64,000 bases of DNA from Bacillus sp. RAR_GA_16 (GTDB taxonomy: Bacteria; Bacillota; Bacilli; Bacillales; Guptibacillaceae). Within the stretch, counting starts at the first letter, position 1. Every line of letters begins with the position of its first letter. Under the pieces are notes generated by a model, which worked only from the letters and a program-made list of their open reading frames with translations, did not search any database and had not been told where the DNA came from. The stretch lies in NCBI RefSeq assembly GCF_020165985.1, contig NZ_JAIUKZ010000011.1, forward strand, positions 202,642 through 266,641, in the 5' to 3' direction. Positions 44,213 to 53,111 of the stretch are shown here, piece after piece. A program made the position numbers and the translations under genes.

Positions 44213-44986
44213 CTATCTTTTATCAAATGAGCGTGATGTAATGATGATGCGCAAGCCTGTCTTTATCACAAGCATGGCAAGGAAAAAGGATATATAGTAA
44301 AGTAGAAATTCTGCGCCAGTTATCTGTTGAATTATTACGATGATAACAACAGCAACAAAGAACCCAGGTAGGCCAAGCAGAACAGCTACAATATCAAAAA
44401 ATAGGGAACCATCTCGAATCGAATTCACAGGATCCTGAGTGGTTGACTGCGACATCGTAAGTTTCGTTAGTTGATACGCGATTGGAACGAGTAAAGCCAT
44501 AATAATGGCTACAACTGTCACATAGATCATTGTCATCTCGAGTATATTTACCTCAAGCATTCCAGCTTGTCTTAAGACAGTGAAAACCATCGATAAAAAG
44601 ACTGGTAAAGCTGCTGCTTGGATAATAATGTCGATGTAATACCCTTTCGATGACGTTTGCTTTGTGATTCTAGCAACTTCACCATCAACACAGTCAAATA
44701 AATAACCTACGTTATAGAATAGCGCCGCCAAAACAATCGATAACGGCGTTGCAATCATCAGGGATAAGCCTGAGATTATCATAAAAAAGGCACTCATCCA
44801 GCTTATCGTATTGGGTTTAATACGCATTTTTATAAACAATAGTGTAATGAAAATTGAAATTCGTCGTAAGACGTACCATGACCATAGATCTTCTTTATAA
44901 CTTAATGTTTGAGACTGTTTTCGGTAAGAAAGAATGGTCTCATTATCAAGAAATGTGGTCGGTAGTAATTCTTGCCCATTTTTCAT
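44213..44986 (-). CDS. CDP-alcohol phosphatidyltransferase-family membrane enzyme with altered motif
   Basis: A 257-residue polytopic membrane protein with about six hydrophobic segments. The CDP-alcohol phosphotransferase motif D-x2-DG-x2-AR-x8-G-x3-D-x3-D is present as D98, D101, G102, A105, R106, G115 and D119, but the last, catalytic-base Asp is replaced by Gln123. It may use a CDP-linked alcohol with a different acceptor, or be impaired. It overlaps the preceding GT2 gene by 41 nt, so the two are coupled. The ribosome site is weak, as expected from coupling. Confidence 0.78.
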   Translation of the reverse strand: MKNGQELLPTTFLDNETILSYRKQSQTLSYKEDLWSWYVLRRISIFITLLFIKMRIKPNTISWMSAFFMIISGLSLMIATPLSIVLAALFYNVGYLFDCVDGEVARITKQTSSKGYYIDIIIQAAALPVFLSMVFTVLRQAGMLEVNILEMTMIYVTVVAIIMALLVPIAYQLTKLTMSQSTTQDPVNSIRDGSLFFDIVAVLLGLPGFFVAVVIIVIIQQITGAEFLLYYISFFLAMLVIKTGLRIIITSRSFDKR

Positions 44987-46001
44987 GACCGGTCTTCACC
45001 TTCCAGTATTGTTTGCTAAAGTATCCGCCTACTAGTCCAAGTCCTCGCGAAAAATGGAGGAGGAAGAATTCCATCACTGTTGGAAAGTACGCACGGAAAC
45101 CATGTTGTTTGATAACGCCTAGTGAAGAAATACCGATCATCATCAGATAAATCGCAACTAGCGATAGTAAACCTATAAAAAAGGCTTCGTTAAATAACGC
45201 TCCAATTCCAAGGCCTGTCCCCGTGAGAAATGCGATCAAGGGAGCAAGCTGTCGAAACCTCATGACGCCTTTTGTACTTCTAGATGCAATAATACCCCAC
45301 TTGCCGTCAGCGTAAGACTTTTGCACAAACGTTTTTACGCTATCCCTCGCAAAATACGTGGAAGCAATATCACTTGATAAATAAAACTTTCCGCCTTGAT
45401 TTCTAACCCTCGCGTGAAATTCTATATCTTCGCTTCTTCTCAAGTTTTCGTTGAACAATCCGGCTTTTTGGAATACTTCACGCTTATAAGCACCGTAAGG
45501 AACAGTGTCTACAAGTCCTTCCCATTTGCTAGAGCTTTTTGTAATACGGAACATCGAGTTCCCTACTCCCATGGGATGTGAATAGACGTAAGCATTAATC
45601 GTTCCCCAAAATCCTTTTCCTTCCGTTCGAATTACGCCTCCAACGCAGTCCATATCAGGCTGGCGCTGAATCAAGTCATAATACCCTGTTAGGAAACCTT
45701 TCGGGATCATCGTATGACCGTCCACCCTCAGAATGTACTTCCCTTTTGCATTCTGGATGGCAAGGTTCCATCCCGTAGGCAGGGTTTCTTTTGGATTTTC
45801 AAACAAACGGATTCTTCCCGGATTCTTTAAACTAACATCTTCTATAATATCTTTCGTTCGATCGGATGACATTCCATCAACGACTAGAATTTCATATGAA
45901 TGTTGAGGAAACTCCTGTTGCAAGACACCTTCAAGCAACTTTCGTATATACCTCTCTTCATTCTTCACGACGAGAAGCACGGAAAAGAACAGTTCTTTCA
46001 T
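44946..46001 (-). CDS. GT2 glycosyltransferase with C-terminal membrane helices (ExoA-like)
   Basis: A 351-residue family 2 glycosyltransferase. VLLVVKNEERYI (9-20), VVDGMSSDRT (about 40-49) and VDGH (about 93-96) form the nucleotide-sugar site, and RRSEDIEFHAR (about 188-198) is the acceptor/catalytic region. Three hydrophobic segments follow (about 250-320). It resembles ExoA-type transferases that build lipid-linked saccharides at the cytoplasmic membrane face. First gene of the polymer cluster in transcription order. Confidence 0.88.
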   Translation of the reverse strand: MKELFFSVLLVVKNEERYIRKLLEGVLQQEFPQHSYEILVVDGMSSDRTKDIIEDVSLKNPGRIRLFENPKETLPTGWNLAIQNAKGKYILRVDGHTMIPKGFLTGYYDLIQRQPDMDCVGGVIRTEGKGFWGTINAYVYSHPMGVGNSMFRITKSSSKWEGLVDTVPYGAYKREVFQKAGLFNENLRRSEDIEFHARVRNQGGKFYLSSDIASTYFARDSVKTFVQKSYADGKWGIIASRSTKGVMRFRQLAPLIAFLTGTGLGIGALFNEAFFIGLLSLVAIYLMMIGISSLGVIKQHGFRAYFPTVMEFFLLHFSRGLGLVGGYFSKQYWKVKTGHEKWARITTDHIS

Positions 46002-46772
46002 TTCTTTTCATCCCTTCACAACTTCGCCTTATCTCTTTTTCTATCTATGAGACTATTTTTCAATAAACCTTTTCAATCTAATACTTAAGTATACATGAAT
46101 TCAACAAAATAATCATTGTAAAAATAAGGAAAAAAGAAACATATTTTCTTTCTATTGTGTGAACAACTTCAAGCATTTAGTCCATTCGCATAATAAGTAG
46201 TGACAAGTTGCTATTAATTTAAATAGCCGTGCAGTTGGATACCTACAAATGCTCACTCACAGCATATGACATCCTTCGTCATATGGATGAAGATTGTGGC
46301 CTTCGAACGGCTTGTAATAAATGGCTATTCGACAAAGAGTCTAGTATTTTCACCAAGGTAAAAAAAGGACACATTTTTCTTGCCTATAATGGGTATAGGA
46401 CTTTTTGTAGCACCGAAGTAATGAATTGATTGACACCGCCCATTCATAAATTAGCGAATAGAGAGTTATGTTTCCTTTACCCTACATCAAATAAATCAAA
46501 CAGTAAAAAGGTCATAATTAGGAAGATACTAAACAAATGGTAGTAGGTTTTATCATATCATTGAAAAATTGAGAAGGATACCGACTTCTGGTGTCGAAAA
46601 ATCTGGTATAGCGGGCTTTATTCATTAAAAGTAAAGCCATTCCGCTTCAATACGTCGTGTTAAAAGCATTCTACTTCTTTGTGAAAAATCAGGAAAAAAG
46701 TCGGGAAATATGTTAATATTAGTAAGCACTTATTTGTAGATTGAAATCAATTGGTTACTGGGAGGATTCAAC
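46002..46772. other. Long intergenic region between divergent GT2 and gtaB genes
   Basis: About 770 AT-rich bases with no convincing gene. I see an 8-bp inverted repeat CATATGAC-ATCCTTC-GTCATATG (46263-46285) and TGTCGAAAAA (about 46592), which resembles a Spo0A box. A 66-residue frame at 46229-46429 lacks a ribosome site and family features. Promoters for the two flanking genes must lie here, but I cannot place their boxes with confidence. Confidence 0.5.
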
Positions 46773-47663
46773 ATGAGAGTAAGAAAGGCCATTATACCTG
46801 CCGCTGGTCTTGGAACAAGGTTCTTACCGGCAACTAAGGCACAGCCAAAAGAAATGCTACCGATCGTGGACAAGCCAACGATTCAATATATTGTCGAAGA
46901 AGCTGTTGCTGCTGGCATTGAAGATATTATTATCGTTAGCGGTCGCGGAAAGCGCGCGATTGAAGATCATTTTGATAAATCTTATGAGCTTGAAGAAACG
47001 CTGATTAAGAAGCAAAAAGATAAGATGTTAAAAGAAGTTCAGCAAATTTCTAACTTAGCTAACATTCATTATATCCGTCAAAAAGAACCTAAGGGACTTG
47101 GACATGCGATTAATTGTGCAAGCCGCTTTATTGGCAATGAACCGTTCGCTGTTCTTCTTGGAGATGACATTGTGAAATCCGAACAGCCATGTATCGGTCA
47201 GCTGATGGACAGCTACAATCGCTACCGGACTTCGATTGTTGGTGTTCAACAAGTAGCGGACGATGCCGTTTCAAAATACGGAATCATCGCTCCAAAAGGA
47301 GAACAAATCGACAATGGGATTATTCCAATTAAATCTCTCGTTGAGAAACCTTCCCTTGAAGAAGCACCATCGAACTACGCGATTTTAGGACGCTACATTT
47401 TAACTCCTGAAATTTTCTCCATTCTTGAAAACCTTCCTAAAGGTGCAGGTGGTGAAATCCAGCTTACGGATGCGATTAAAGTATTAAATGAACAGCAAGC
47501 GGTGTTTGCTCATGAATTTGAGGGCCATCGTTACGATGTTGGTGATAAATTCGGGTTCATTAAAGCAACTGTTGATTTTGCTTTAACACGTCCAGATCTT
47601 CAAAAAGATGTGATGAACTATTTGAAACAAGTTGTTGATCAAGAGTTAACCACAAAGAAATAA
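46773..47663 (+). CDS. gtaB: UTP-glucose-1-phosphate uridylyltransferase
   Basis: A 296-residue GalU/GtaB enzyme making UDP-glucose for teichoic acid glucosylation, glycolipids and the galT reaction. The nucleotide loop [20 protein letters not shown] (11-30) and [12 protein letters not shown] are typical. GGGAGG lies 8 nt before the ATG. It stands next to the polymer cluster but is divergent from it. A strong terminator follows. Confidence 0.96.
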   Translation: MRVRKAIIPAAGLGTRFLPATKAQPKEMLPIVDKPTIQYIVEEAVAAGIEDIIIVSGRGKRAIEDHFDKSYELEETLIKKQKDKMLKEVQQISNLANIHYIRQKEPKGLGHAINCASRFIGNEPFAVLLGDDIVKSEQPCIGQLMDSYNRYRTSIVGVQQVADDAVSKYGIIAPKGEQIDNGIIPIKSLVEKPSLEEAPSNYAILGRYILTPEIFSILENLPKGAGGEIQLTDAIKVLNEQQAVFAHEFEGHRYDVGDKFGFIKATVDFALTRPDLQKDVMNYLKQVVDQELTTKK

Positions 47664-47695
47664 GCATTCTGAGCGATTTGAAGTCTGCTTTATTT

Positions 47696-47731
47696 AAAAG
47701 CCGCGTTTCGATTACGAAACGCGGCTTTTAC
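47696..47731 (+). terminator. Terminator of gtaB
   Basis: A near-perfect 14-bp stem, AAGCCGCGTTTCG / CGAAACGCGGCTTT around ATTA, ends in TTTTA. It also lies just beyond the end of the convergent DUF4870 gene. Confidence 0.93.
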
Positions 47732-48109
47732 TATTTCATCTTTGCTAGCTGCTTTTCCGAGAAATCACCAGCAACAGGAAGCTTATACTGATTCCCCTGA
47801 AACGCTTTTACCATTAAAAACAATCCAAACAATTAAGCTAAGTGGAGGTAGAATCAGAACAGAAACAATCGTCCCAATCACTGGTATGACATTTAATACA
47901 AGACTAGCAATGAAGAAAGCTCCGAAAACCACAATCGACTGCATCGCATGAAAACGGACAAACTTGTTTTCTTTTTCAATTAACAAGAAGATAATGCCTG
48001 TTACAAATCCCAGCACATAGGTCAACAGTCCTGCGACATTTTCCTCCAAGCCGCTAGACGTTTTTCGTGGAGTTGGCGTCATTTTTTCAGGATTATTTCC
48101 TGCATCCAC
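47731..48109 (-). pseudogene. DUF4870 membrane protein gene with a frameshift near its 3' end
   Basis: The frame from GTG 48109 (AAGGAGG upstream) encodes a DUF4870 protein: GLEENVAGLLTYVLGFVTG, EKENKFVRFHAMQS and three hydrophobic segments. It then runs into VFNGKSVSGESV and stops at 47783. Dropping one T from the T5 run near 47815 (minus strand GTTTTTAATGG) restores LMVKAFQGNQYKLPVAGDF and SEKQLAKMK to a stop at 47731, which is the usual conserved C-terminus of this family. So either the gene carries a one-base insertion or the base is a sequence error. The truncated product keeps its helices and might still fold. Confidence 0.82.
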
Positions 48110-48181
48110 TACAATACCTCCTTCACCTATTAAATTCAGAATATTTTATTAATTAATTTTATCAAAAGCAGGATTTTAAAG

Positions 48182-48203
48182 GTAGTATACGAAAGTATAC
48201 TAC
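48182..48203. promoter_or_regulatory. 9-bp inverted repeat in the DUF4870/LuxR divergent promoter region
   Basis: GTAGTATAC-GAAA-GTATACTAC is a perfect inverted repeat 44 bases ahead of the LuxR-type gene. It is symmetric like an operator for a dimeric regulator and lacks a T-run, so it is not a terminator. Autoregulation by the adjacent regulator is possible. Confidence 0.55.
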
Positions 48204-48247
48204 TTAGACAAATTTCGAGTAATCTTTTATAGCGGAGTGTGATACGG

Positions 48248-50224
48248 ATGATCCTTCCAGATAACCCCAATCATGAGCAAAGTCAGTTGAAGGCTTTTCC
48301 ATTTAATATTACGAGAGAAAAAGAATTAGCTACTTTCTCTCATTTACTAGATCAAAGGGGAAGCGGTATTCTGTCAGTTTATGGCCAACCAGGAACCGGG
48401 AAAAGCGAGTTAATGACTCATTATCAACAAGAAGCGACGGAGCGGGGCGTCGTATTCTATCTTGTCAATGCGCACTATTCAAAGGCCGAACCAGCCGCTT
48501 TTCTTCAACTATTGCTCGATCAGATGGGCGCTTCTAATTTATACATATCCCCACTAGAAGCCATTCACATGCACATGCAACATTTGGAGAAACAGGGCAT
48601 ACGTTTTGTCATTGCGATTGATTCGTACGAACGATTTGAAAAGTTAGATGAGTGGTTCAGGCAATCCTTTCTTCCATCCTTACCTTCTTCGAGCATCCTC
48701 ATTTTCTGCGGACGTAAGCAGCTAAATGCTTCTTGGAGAGCATCCATCTGGTACCCGTTTATCATAATGATTGAATTAAAAGGATTCAGCATAGGTCAAT
48801 TCGATTCTGCTTTTCAAACACTTAAGCCCGAGCTAACAAAGCTAGCCTGGGAATTTTCAAGTGGTAATCCTTATGCGCTATCACTATGTGTTCAAAAATT
48901 AAACGAAACACAAGAATGGAATAAGCAAGATGAGCAAAAAATTTATCGTACTGTTGTAAATGAATGGCTTAGTGAACTTAAAGATGATCACCTCCTTCCT
49001 TACATAGAAGTAGCCTCTATCGGGCGCTACCTCCAACAGGAAAAACTTGAGGTTATGCTTGATCGGACCATACCGCGTAAAGATTTCGAAGCGCTCGTCT
49101 CCCTGTCCTTTTTCGAAGAAACCGAATCCGGTTGGCAGTTAAATACGCTTTTCCAACGCGCGATGCGAGATGATCTGAGAAGGAGAAAGCCCTCCTATTA
49201 TCATCAGCTCTGGAAACGCGCTTTGCTCTACTGTCGTTCCTTTTTTGATTACGATCGACTAATGGATTCTAATGAAATTAGCGAGTTTTTCTATTTGCTA
49301 GGAGAACCGATGATGCGATCGACGCTATTTAATCACGAGAAGCTATCAACATACACAATGACTTCAGCTAGTCAGAATGATTGGCATGAGATTCTTCCAT
49401 ATGTTGAAAGTAGTAGTGTTTTAAATGAAGAGATGGATTCATCGTTCGGAAATGAACCAGACAGTCAGGCGTTTCCCTATACCGGTTCAAAGGCCTCCAA
49501 TCAACAGGAATCATCTTTTATGACAAAAGAAATGATTGAGTCTGTGGGCATTCAACATGTGAAGTTGCTACGACAAAGAGATGGCATTGTAAAAGGAATG
49601 GCGTTCTTAATTCCAATTCAATCAAGTACGCTTAGAAAATTGCAGAGTAGTCCCGTAACGAGAAGTTATTTCAAGAGGCTGCCTCTCGCGGAAGAAAAGC
49701 GCATTCTTTCTAAAGATGCCCCATCTGGGTGGGTCATTCGATACCTTGGCGTGAAAAGTCCAAAACAAATGGAAGATCGAAAAGCACTACTTTATCACCT
49801 TCTTCCTCTCGTGCTGACCGAAGGGATTCTTGTTGCATCGACGCCCCTTCCGTTCTATCAAGATTTATTAGAACAGTTTCGTTTTCATGAAATACCAGAA
49901 GCGATGCATTTTGACTATGGTCCAGATCGACCTTCTAAAACCTATGAACTTGATTTACGACATGCTCGCCTTTCTCACTATCTTGAAACATTTGCAAGTG
50001 CTCTTGGGGTAAACCTAACTGAGACGCCCCACCATTCCTACCAATTCACCGCACGTGAACAGGAAGTTGTTTCTCTTGTTATTCAAGGTTACTCAAACGC
50101 TAAGCTGGCTCAATCACTTTCTTTAAGTGAAGTCACCATTAAAAAGCATCTGAGCCGTATTTATGAAAAAACCGGAGTGAAAAATCGTACTCAACTTACC
50201 CGTGTTATGCTTGAGAGAAAATAA
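48248..50224 (+). CDS. AAA/STAND-type LuxR-family transcriptional regulator
   Basis: A 658-residue regulator. The N-terminus has an ATPase domain with Walker A GQPGTGKSE (about 47-55) and RFVIAIDSYE as Walker B region. The C-terminal ~60 residues are a LuxR/GerE helix-turn-helix (FTAREQEVVSLVIQGYSN, then LSEVTIKKHLSRIYEKTG). The middle 350 residues have no family I can name. It resembles LAL/MalT-like regulators in layout but is shorter. ATG 48248 fits GGAG at 10 nt. Targets and ligand unknown. Confidence 0.83.
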   Translation: MILPDNPNHEQSQLKAFPFNITREKELATFSHLLDQRGSGILSVYGQPGTGKSELMTHYQQEATERGVVFYLVNAHYSKAEPAAFLQLLLDQMGASNLYISPLEAIHMHMQHLEKQGIRFVIAIDSYERFEKLDEWFRQSFLPSLPSSSILIFCGRKQLNASWRASIWYPFIIMIELKGFSIGQFDSAFQTLKPELTKLAWEFSSGNPYALSLCVQKLNETQEWNKQDEQKIYRTVVNEWLSELKDDHLLPYIEVASIGRYLQQEKLEVMLDRTIPRKDFEALVSLSFFEETESGWQLNTLFQRAMRDDLRRRKPSYYHQLWKRALLYCRSFFDYDRLMDSNEISEFFYLLGEPMMRSTLFNHEKLSTYTMTSASQNDWHEILPYVESSSVLNEEMDSSFGNEPDSQAFPYTGSKASNQQESSFMTKEMIESVGIQHVKLLRQRDGIVKGMAFLIPIQSSTLRKLQSSPVTRSYFKRLPLAEEKRILSKDAPSGWVIRYLGVKSPKQMEDRKALLYHLLPLVLTEGILVASTPLPFYQDLLEQFRFHEIPEAMHFDYGPDRPSKTYELDLRHARLSHYLETFASALGVNLTETPHHSYQFTAREQEVVSLVIQGYSNAKLAQSLSLSEVTIKKHLSRIYEKTGVKNRTQLTRVMLERK

Positions 50225-50243
50225 GGGGGACGCGCCTGCCCCC
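50225..50243. repeat. Possible degenerate family A palindrome
   Basis: GGGGGACGCGCCTGCCCCC starts at the base after the LuxR-type gene's stop codon. It has the CCTGCCCCC half of the family A core but only the outer Gs on the other side. Confidence 0.35.
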
Positions 50244-50265
50244 GCAACTTTAAAGAGGTGAAGCT

Positions 50266-50832
50266 ATGAAGCAAACAAAAGTCTATCTCGTTCGCCATGC
50301 GCACTCAACTTATTCACCTGATGAATATGGTAGGGAGCTATCCGAAGCTGGCCGAAGCGATGTAAAGTTATTAACGCAACAGATGATGGAGAGGCATGTT
50401 GACGTGATCCTATCTAGCCCCTACAAGCGAGCGATTCAAACAGTAGAAGGCATCGCTCAGCATCACAACAAGGAAATCCAGATCATGGAAGCATTTAAAG
50501 AACGAACGCTTGCTGGAAGACCGGTTGAACATTTTCAAGAAGCCATTGAAGCCGTGTGGCGTGATGAAACATATGCTCATCCAGGTGGTGAATCCAATCA
50601 TGAGGCGCGCTTACGCGGTATCGACGCACTGGAGGAAATACGTAACGCCTATCAAGGACAAAGCATTGCTATTGGAACGCATGGGAACTTAATGGTATTA
50701 ATGATGAGCCATTTTGATCAACAGTACGATGTCACGTTCTGGCGTAGCCTTGATATGCCTGACGTTTATTGTTTGACGTTTGAAGGCGAGACGTTGGTAA
50801 ATGTCGAGAGAATATGGAAAAGAACAAACTAA
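50266..50832 (+). CDS. Histidine phosphatase family protein
   Basis: A 188-residue phosphoglycerate-mutase-like phosphatase. The catalytic LVRHAHST (about 8-15) with the phosphohistidine, and the second His in IGTHGN (about 136-141), are present, as is the acid Glu in AFKERTLAGRP. The substrate is not evident; family members act on small phosphoesters. AGAGGTGAAG precedes the ATG. It follows the LuxR-type gene by 41 bp and probably shares its transcript. Confidence 0.87.
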   Translation: MKQTKVYLVRHAHSTYSPDEYGRELSEAGRSDVKLLTQQMMERHVDVILSSPYKRAIQTVEGIAQHHNKEIQIMEAFKERTLAGRPVEHFQEAIEAVWRDETYAHPGGESNHEARLRGIDALEEIRNAYQGQSIAIGTHGNLMVLMMSHFDQQYDVTFWRSLDMPDVYCLTFEGETLVNVERIWKRTN

Positions 50833-50858
50833 AACGACGGCAGGCCGTCGTTTTTTTA
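50831..50858 (+). terminator. Terminator after the histidine phosphatase gene
   Basis: ACGACGG-CAGG-CCGTCGT stem followed by seven T residues, directly after the stop codon. Confidence 0.92.
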
Positions 50859-50868
50859 TGAGAATCAG

Positions 50869-51369
50869 CTAATTCAATAATCCTTCTTCCTTAAGCTTCT
50901 CTTCCACGCTACCTGTAATGTTACGGTTTTCCGCATGTTCCGGCCCCTTTCCGTGGAAGTCCTCGCTGCAGTGTGATTGCGTTAAGTAAAAAGCATTATA
51001 AAGTAAGCGCCGATCCGCTATAGTAATGCCGCTATTTGGGAAGAGGTACGTACATTTTGTCTCGATAGGGGTGCGCTTATCTTTTTGATCAACGTAATAA
51101 AACTCATCCGTCACTGCTCCATACTCCATATCTTCCGTAGAGGTTAAATAGGTCCCATCTTGATCGTAAGGAATGACGGTAAATCCTTTTTCTTTTTTCA
51201 ACTTTGGAGCGCCTTCAACGTTATAAACCACAATCAATTTCCCTTCAAACCCTTCTGGAACAAGATGAATCGTATCGGTTGTCTCATGTTGAACCGTTGT
51301 AGCCTGCGATGAACAAGAAGCCATCACGATGATTACGAGACTTATAACAAGCAGCCTGAACCAATACAT
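50869..51369 (-). CDS. Hypothetical lipoprotein
   Basis: A 166-residue protein with a lipoprotein signal peptide (hydrophobic 6-17, lipobox MASC at 16-19). The mature part contains HLVPEGFEGKLIVVYNVEGA, a pattern I associate with DUF6843-type small lipoproteins, and two later Cys that might pair. Function unknown. A G-rich ribosome site precedes the ATG. It is convergent with the histidine phosphatase gene. Confidence 0.75.
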   Translation of the reverse strand: MYWFRLLVISLVIIVMASCSSQATTVQHETTDTIHLVPEGFEGKLIVVYNVEGAPKLKKEKGFTVIPYDQDGTYLTSTEDMEYGAVTDEFYYVDQKDKRTPIETKCTYLFPNSGITIADRRLLYNAFYLTQSHCSEDFHGKGPEHAENRNITGSVEEKLKEEGLLN

Positions 51370-51516
51370 TCGCTTCCCCCCTGACCATTTATACCCTTTT
51401 TCTTTTCGACGGTGACTGTCTCACTTCCTTCATTTTTACGGGTAGGGAAAGGTCATTCACATTTATTTTGAAGGATACGCTTTAACCATTTTTCCGAAGC
51501 TAAGAGCCTCGAAATC

Positions 51517-51550
51517 AAAAAACCCGCTTCCTAATCGAAGCGGGTTTTCT
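51517..51550 (-). terminator. Terminator of tcyP
   Basis: AACCCGCTTC and GAAGCGGGTT form a 10-bp stem; on the minus strand it is followed by TTTTTTG. It lies a few bases past the tcyP stop. Confidence 0.92.
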
Positions 51551-51556
51551 CCATTC

Positions 51557-52951
51557 TTATACAGCAATATCTTTTTCAATGGCATTCGAATCGTTAAACT
51601 TCTCATGATTAAACTTACCAAGAATACGAGACGTGAGCGTACCAGATGTCATCGCACCGTTTACGTTAAGCGCCGTACGTCCCATATCAATAAGCGGCTC
51701 AACTGAAATAAGAAGTCCTGCTAAGTAAACCGGTAAGTTCATTGAAGAAAGGACAATTAAGGCTGCAAACGTGGCGCCGCCACCAACACCTGCTACACCA
51801 AATGAACTAATGCCTACGATTAGCACAAGCTGAATTAAAAATCCTGGACTTAGTGGATCGATGCCAACTGTTGGAGCAATCATAACCGCAAGCATCGCAG
51901 GATAGATGCCCGCACATCCGTTTTGACCGATCGTAGCGCCAAACGAAGCAGACATGTTCGCTGTCCCTTCATCCACACCAAGGCTATTTTTCTGTGCAGA
52001 AATATTTAACGGAATTGTCCCTGCACTAGAGCGTGAAGTAAAAGCAAATGTAAGAACAGGCAATACTTTTTTCAAATACGTGAGTGGATTTAATCCGCCT
52101 GTCGCAATGAGAATCAAATGAATAATAAACATCACAAGTAACGCAAGATAGGATGCGAGAACGAATTTTCCAAGTTCGAGAATACCTGCTACGTTCGTCT
52201 GTGCCACCGTGGTTGCCATCAAGCCCATGATGCCAAAAGGCGTTAAACGAAGAACAAGCGTAACGATACGCATGACGATAGCATAAACAGCATTAACACC
52301 TTTCGTAAAAACAGCCGCCTGCTCTGGATTTTTCCTTCGAACTCCAAGTGCCGCAATCCCAACGATGGCGGAGAAAATAACGACTGCAATTGTAGAAGTT
52401 GGGCGAGCCCCAGTCATATCTTCAAACGGATTCGCTGGGATAAAAGCAAGAATCTTATCCGGCGTACTCATATCTTTTACACTACCAAGCGTTTCTTCAA
52501 GATAACTTCCTCGGTCCTGCTCTGCCTGCCCCGCTTCAATTTGCTCGGCATTTAAGTCAAAAATAAGCGAGCTTCCAACGCCTACAATAGCTGCAACCAT
52601 TGCAGTAGAGACTAGAATACCAATAATCCAACCTGACATCTTTCCAAGCTCTGACGTTTTTTCAAGATTTGTAATGGATTGGATAATAGAAACCATCACA
52701 AGTGGAATAACAATCATCATGAGTAAGCGTACATAACCGCTACCGACAATGCTATACCAATCGGATGTTTGACTCACAATCTCAGAACTAGCCCCAAACG
52801 CAATTTGCAAGTAAACCCCAAGCGCTACACCGAAACCTAATCCGGCAAAAACCCGTTTGCTAAAAGACACATGCTTCTGCTGCATCTTAATTAATACACC
52901 AATAAGAACTAGTAAAATGGCAATATTCACAATAACTAAGAATGTATCCAT
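51557..52951 (-). CDS. tcyP: L-cystine:cation symporter, TcyP type
   Basis: A 464-residue member of the dicarboxylate/amino acid:cation symporter family. The start and early region (KMQQKHVSFSKRVFAGLGFG at about 23-42) and the C-terminal part are close to B. subtilis TcyP, the main L-cystine importer. The helical-hairpin signature FTSRSSAGTIPLN (about 305-317) and the glycine-rich FGVAGVGGGATFAA are present. It supplies sulfur as cystine; the methionine importer lies only a few kilobases away. Confidence 0.9.
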   Translation of the reverse strand: MDTFLVIVNIAILLVLIGVLIKMQQKHVSFSKRVFAGLGFGVALGVYLQIAFGASSEIVSQTSDWYSIVGSGYVRLLMMIVIPLVMVSIIQSITNLEKTSELGKMSGWIIGILVSTAMVAAIVGVGSSLIFDLNAEQIEAGQAEQDRGSYLEETLGSVKDMSTPDKILAFIPANPFEDMTGARPTSTIAVVIFSAIVGIAALGVRRKNPEQAAVFTKGVNAVYAIVMRIVTLVLRLTPFGIMGLMATTVAQTNVAGILELGKFVLASYLALLVMFIIHLILIATGGLNPLTYLKKVLPVLTFAFTSRSSAGTIPLNISAQKNSLGVDEGTANMSASFGATIGQNGCAGIYPAMLAVMIAPTVGIDPLSPGFLIQLVLIVGISSFGVAGVGGGATFAALIVLSSMNLPVYLAGLLISVEPLIDMGRTALNVNGAMTSGTLTSRILGKFNHEKFNDSNAIEKDIAV

Positions 52952-52988
52952 ACTGAATTCCCCCTTATTTTTTTATCTTTTTGGACAA

Positions 52989-53054
52989 ACTTTATAATCC
53001 TTATAAGTTTAGTCGGCATTAATCTAAAATACTACCATATTGTGGCACTGTCAA
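52989..53054 (-). promoter_or_regulatory. tcyP promoter with a palindromic site
   Basis: TTGACA (53049-53054) and TATTTT (53026-53031) are exactly 17 bp apart on the minus strand. Downstream is a dyad AACTTtATAAtccTTATaAGTT (about 52989-53010). The position suits a repressor of cysteine uptake such as CymR, but the match to a known box was not tested. Confidence 0.7.
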
Positions 53055-53082
53055 GCGAATAGTGCCTCTGAATAGTTGAATA

Positions 53083-53111
53083 GTGCCTGTCACTCCCCGT
53101 TATTTGTCGAA
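53083..53111. repeat. Family B 29-bp repeat, intergenic copy
   Basis: GTGCCTGTCACT-C-CCCG-T-TATTTGTCGAA. It is identical to the copies at 57660 and 58636 except at positions 13 and 17 of the unit. It lies between the tcyP promoter and the leader of the two small ORFs. Fragments of it (AATAGTGCCT) are repeated just upstream. Confidence 0.88.

Noticed and set aside
46229..46429. 66-residue open frame in the gtaB upstream region
   Set aside because: No ribosome site, no family resemblance, and an inverted repeat runs through it; likely chance.
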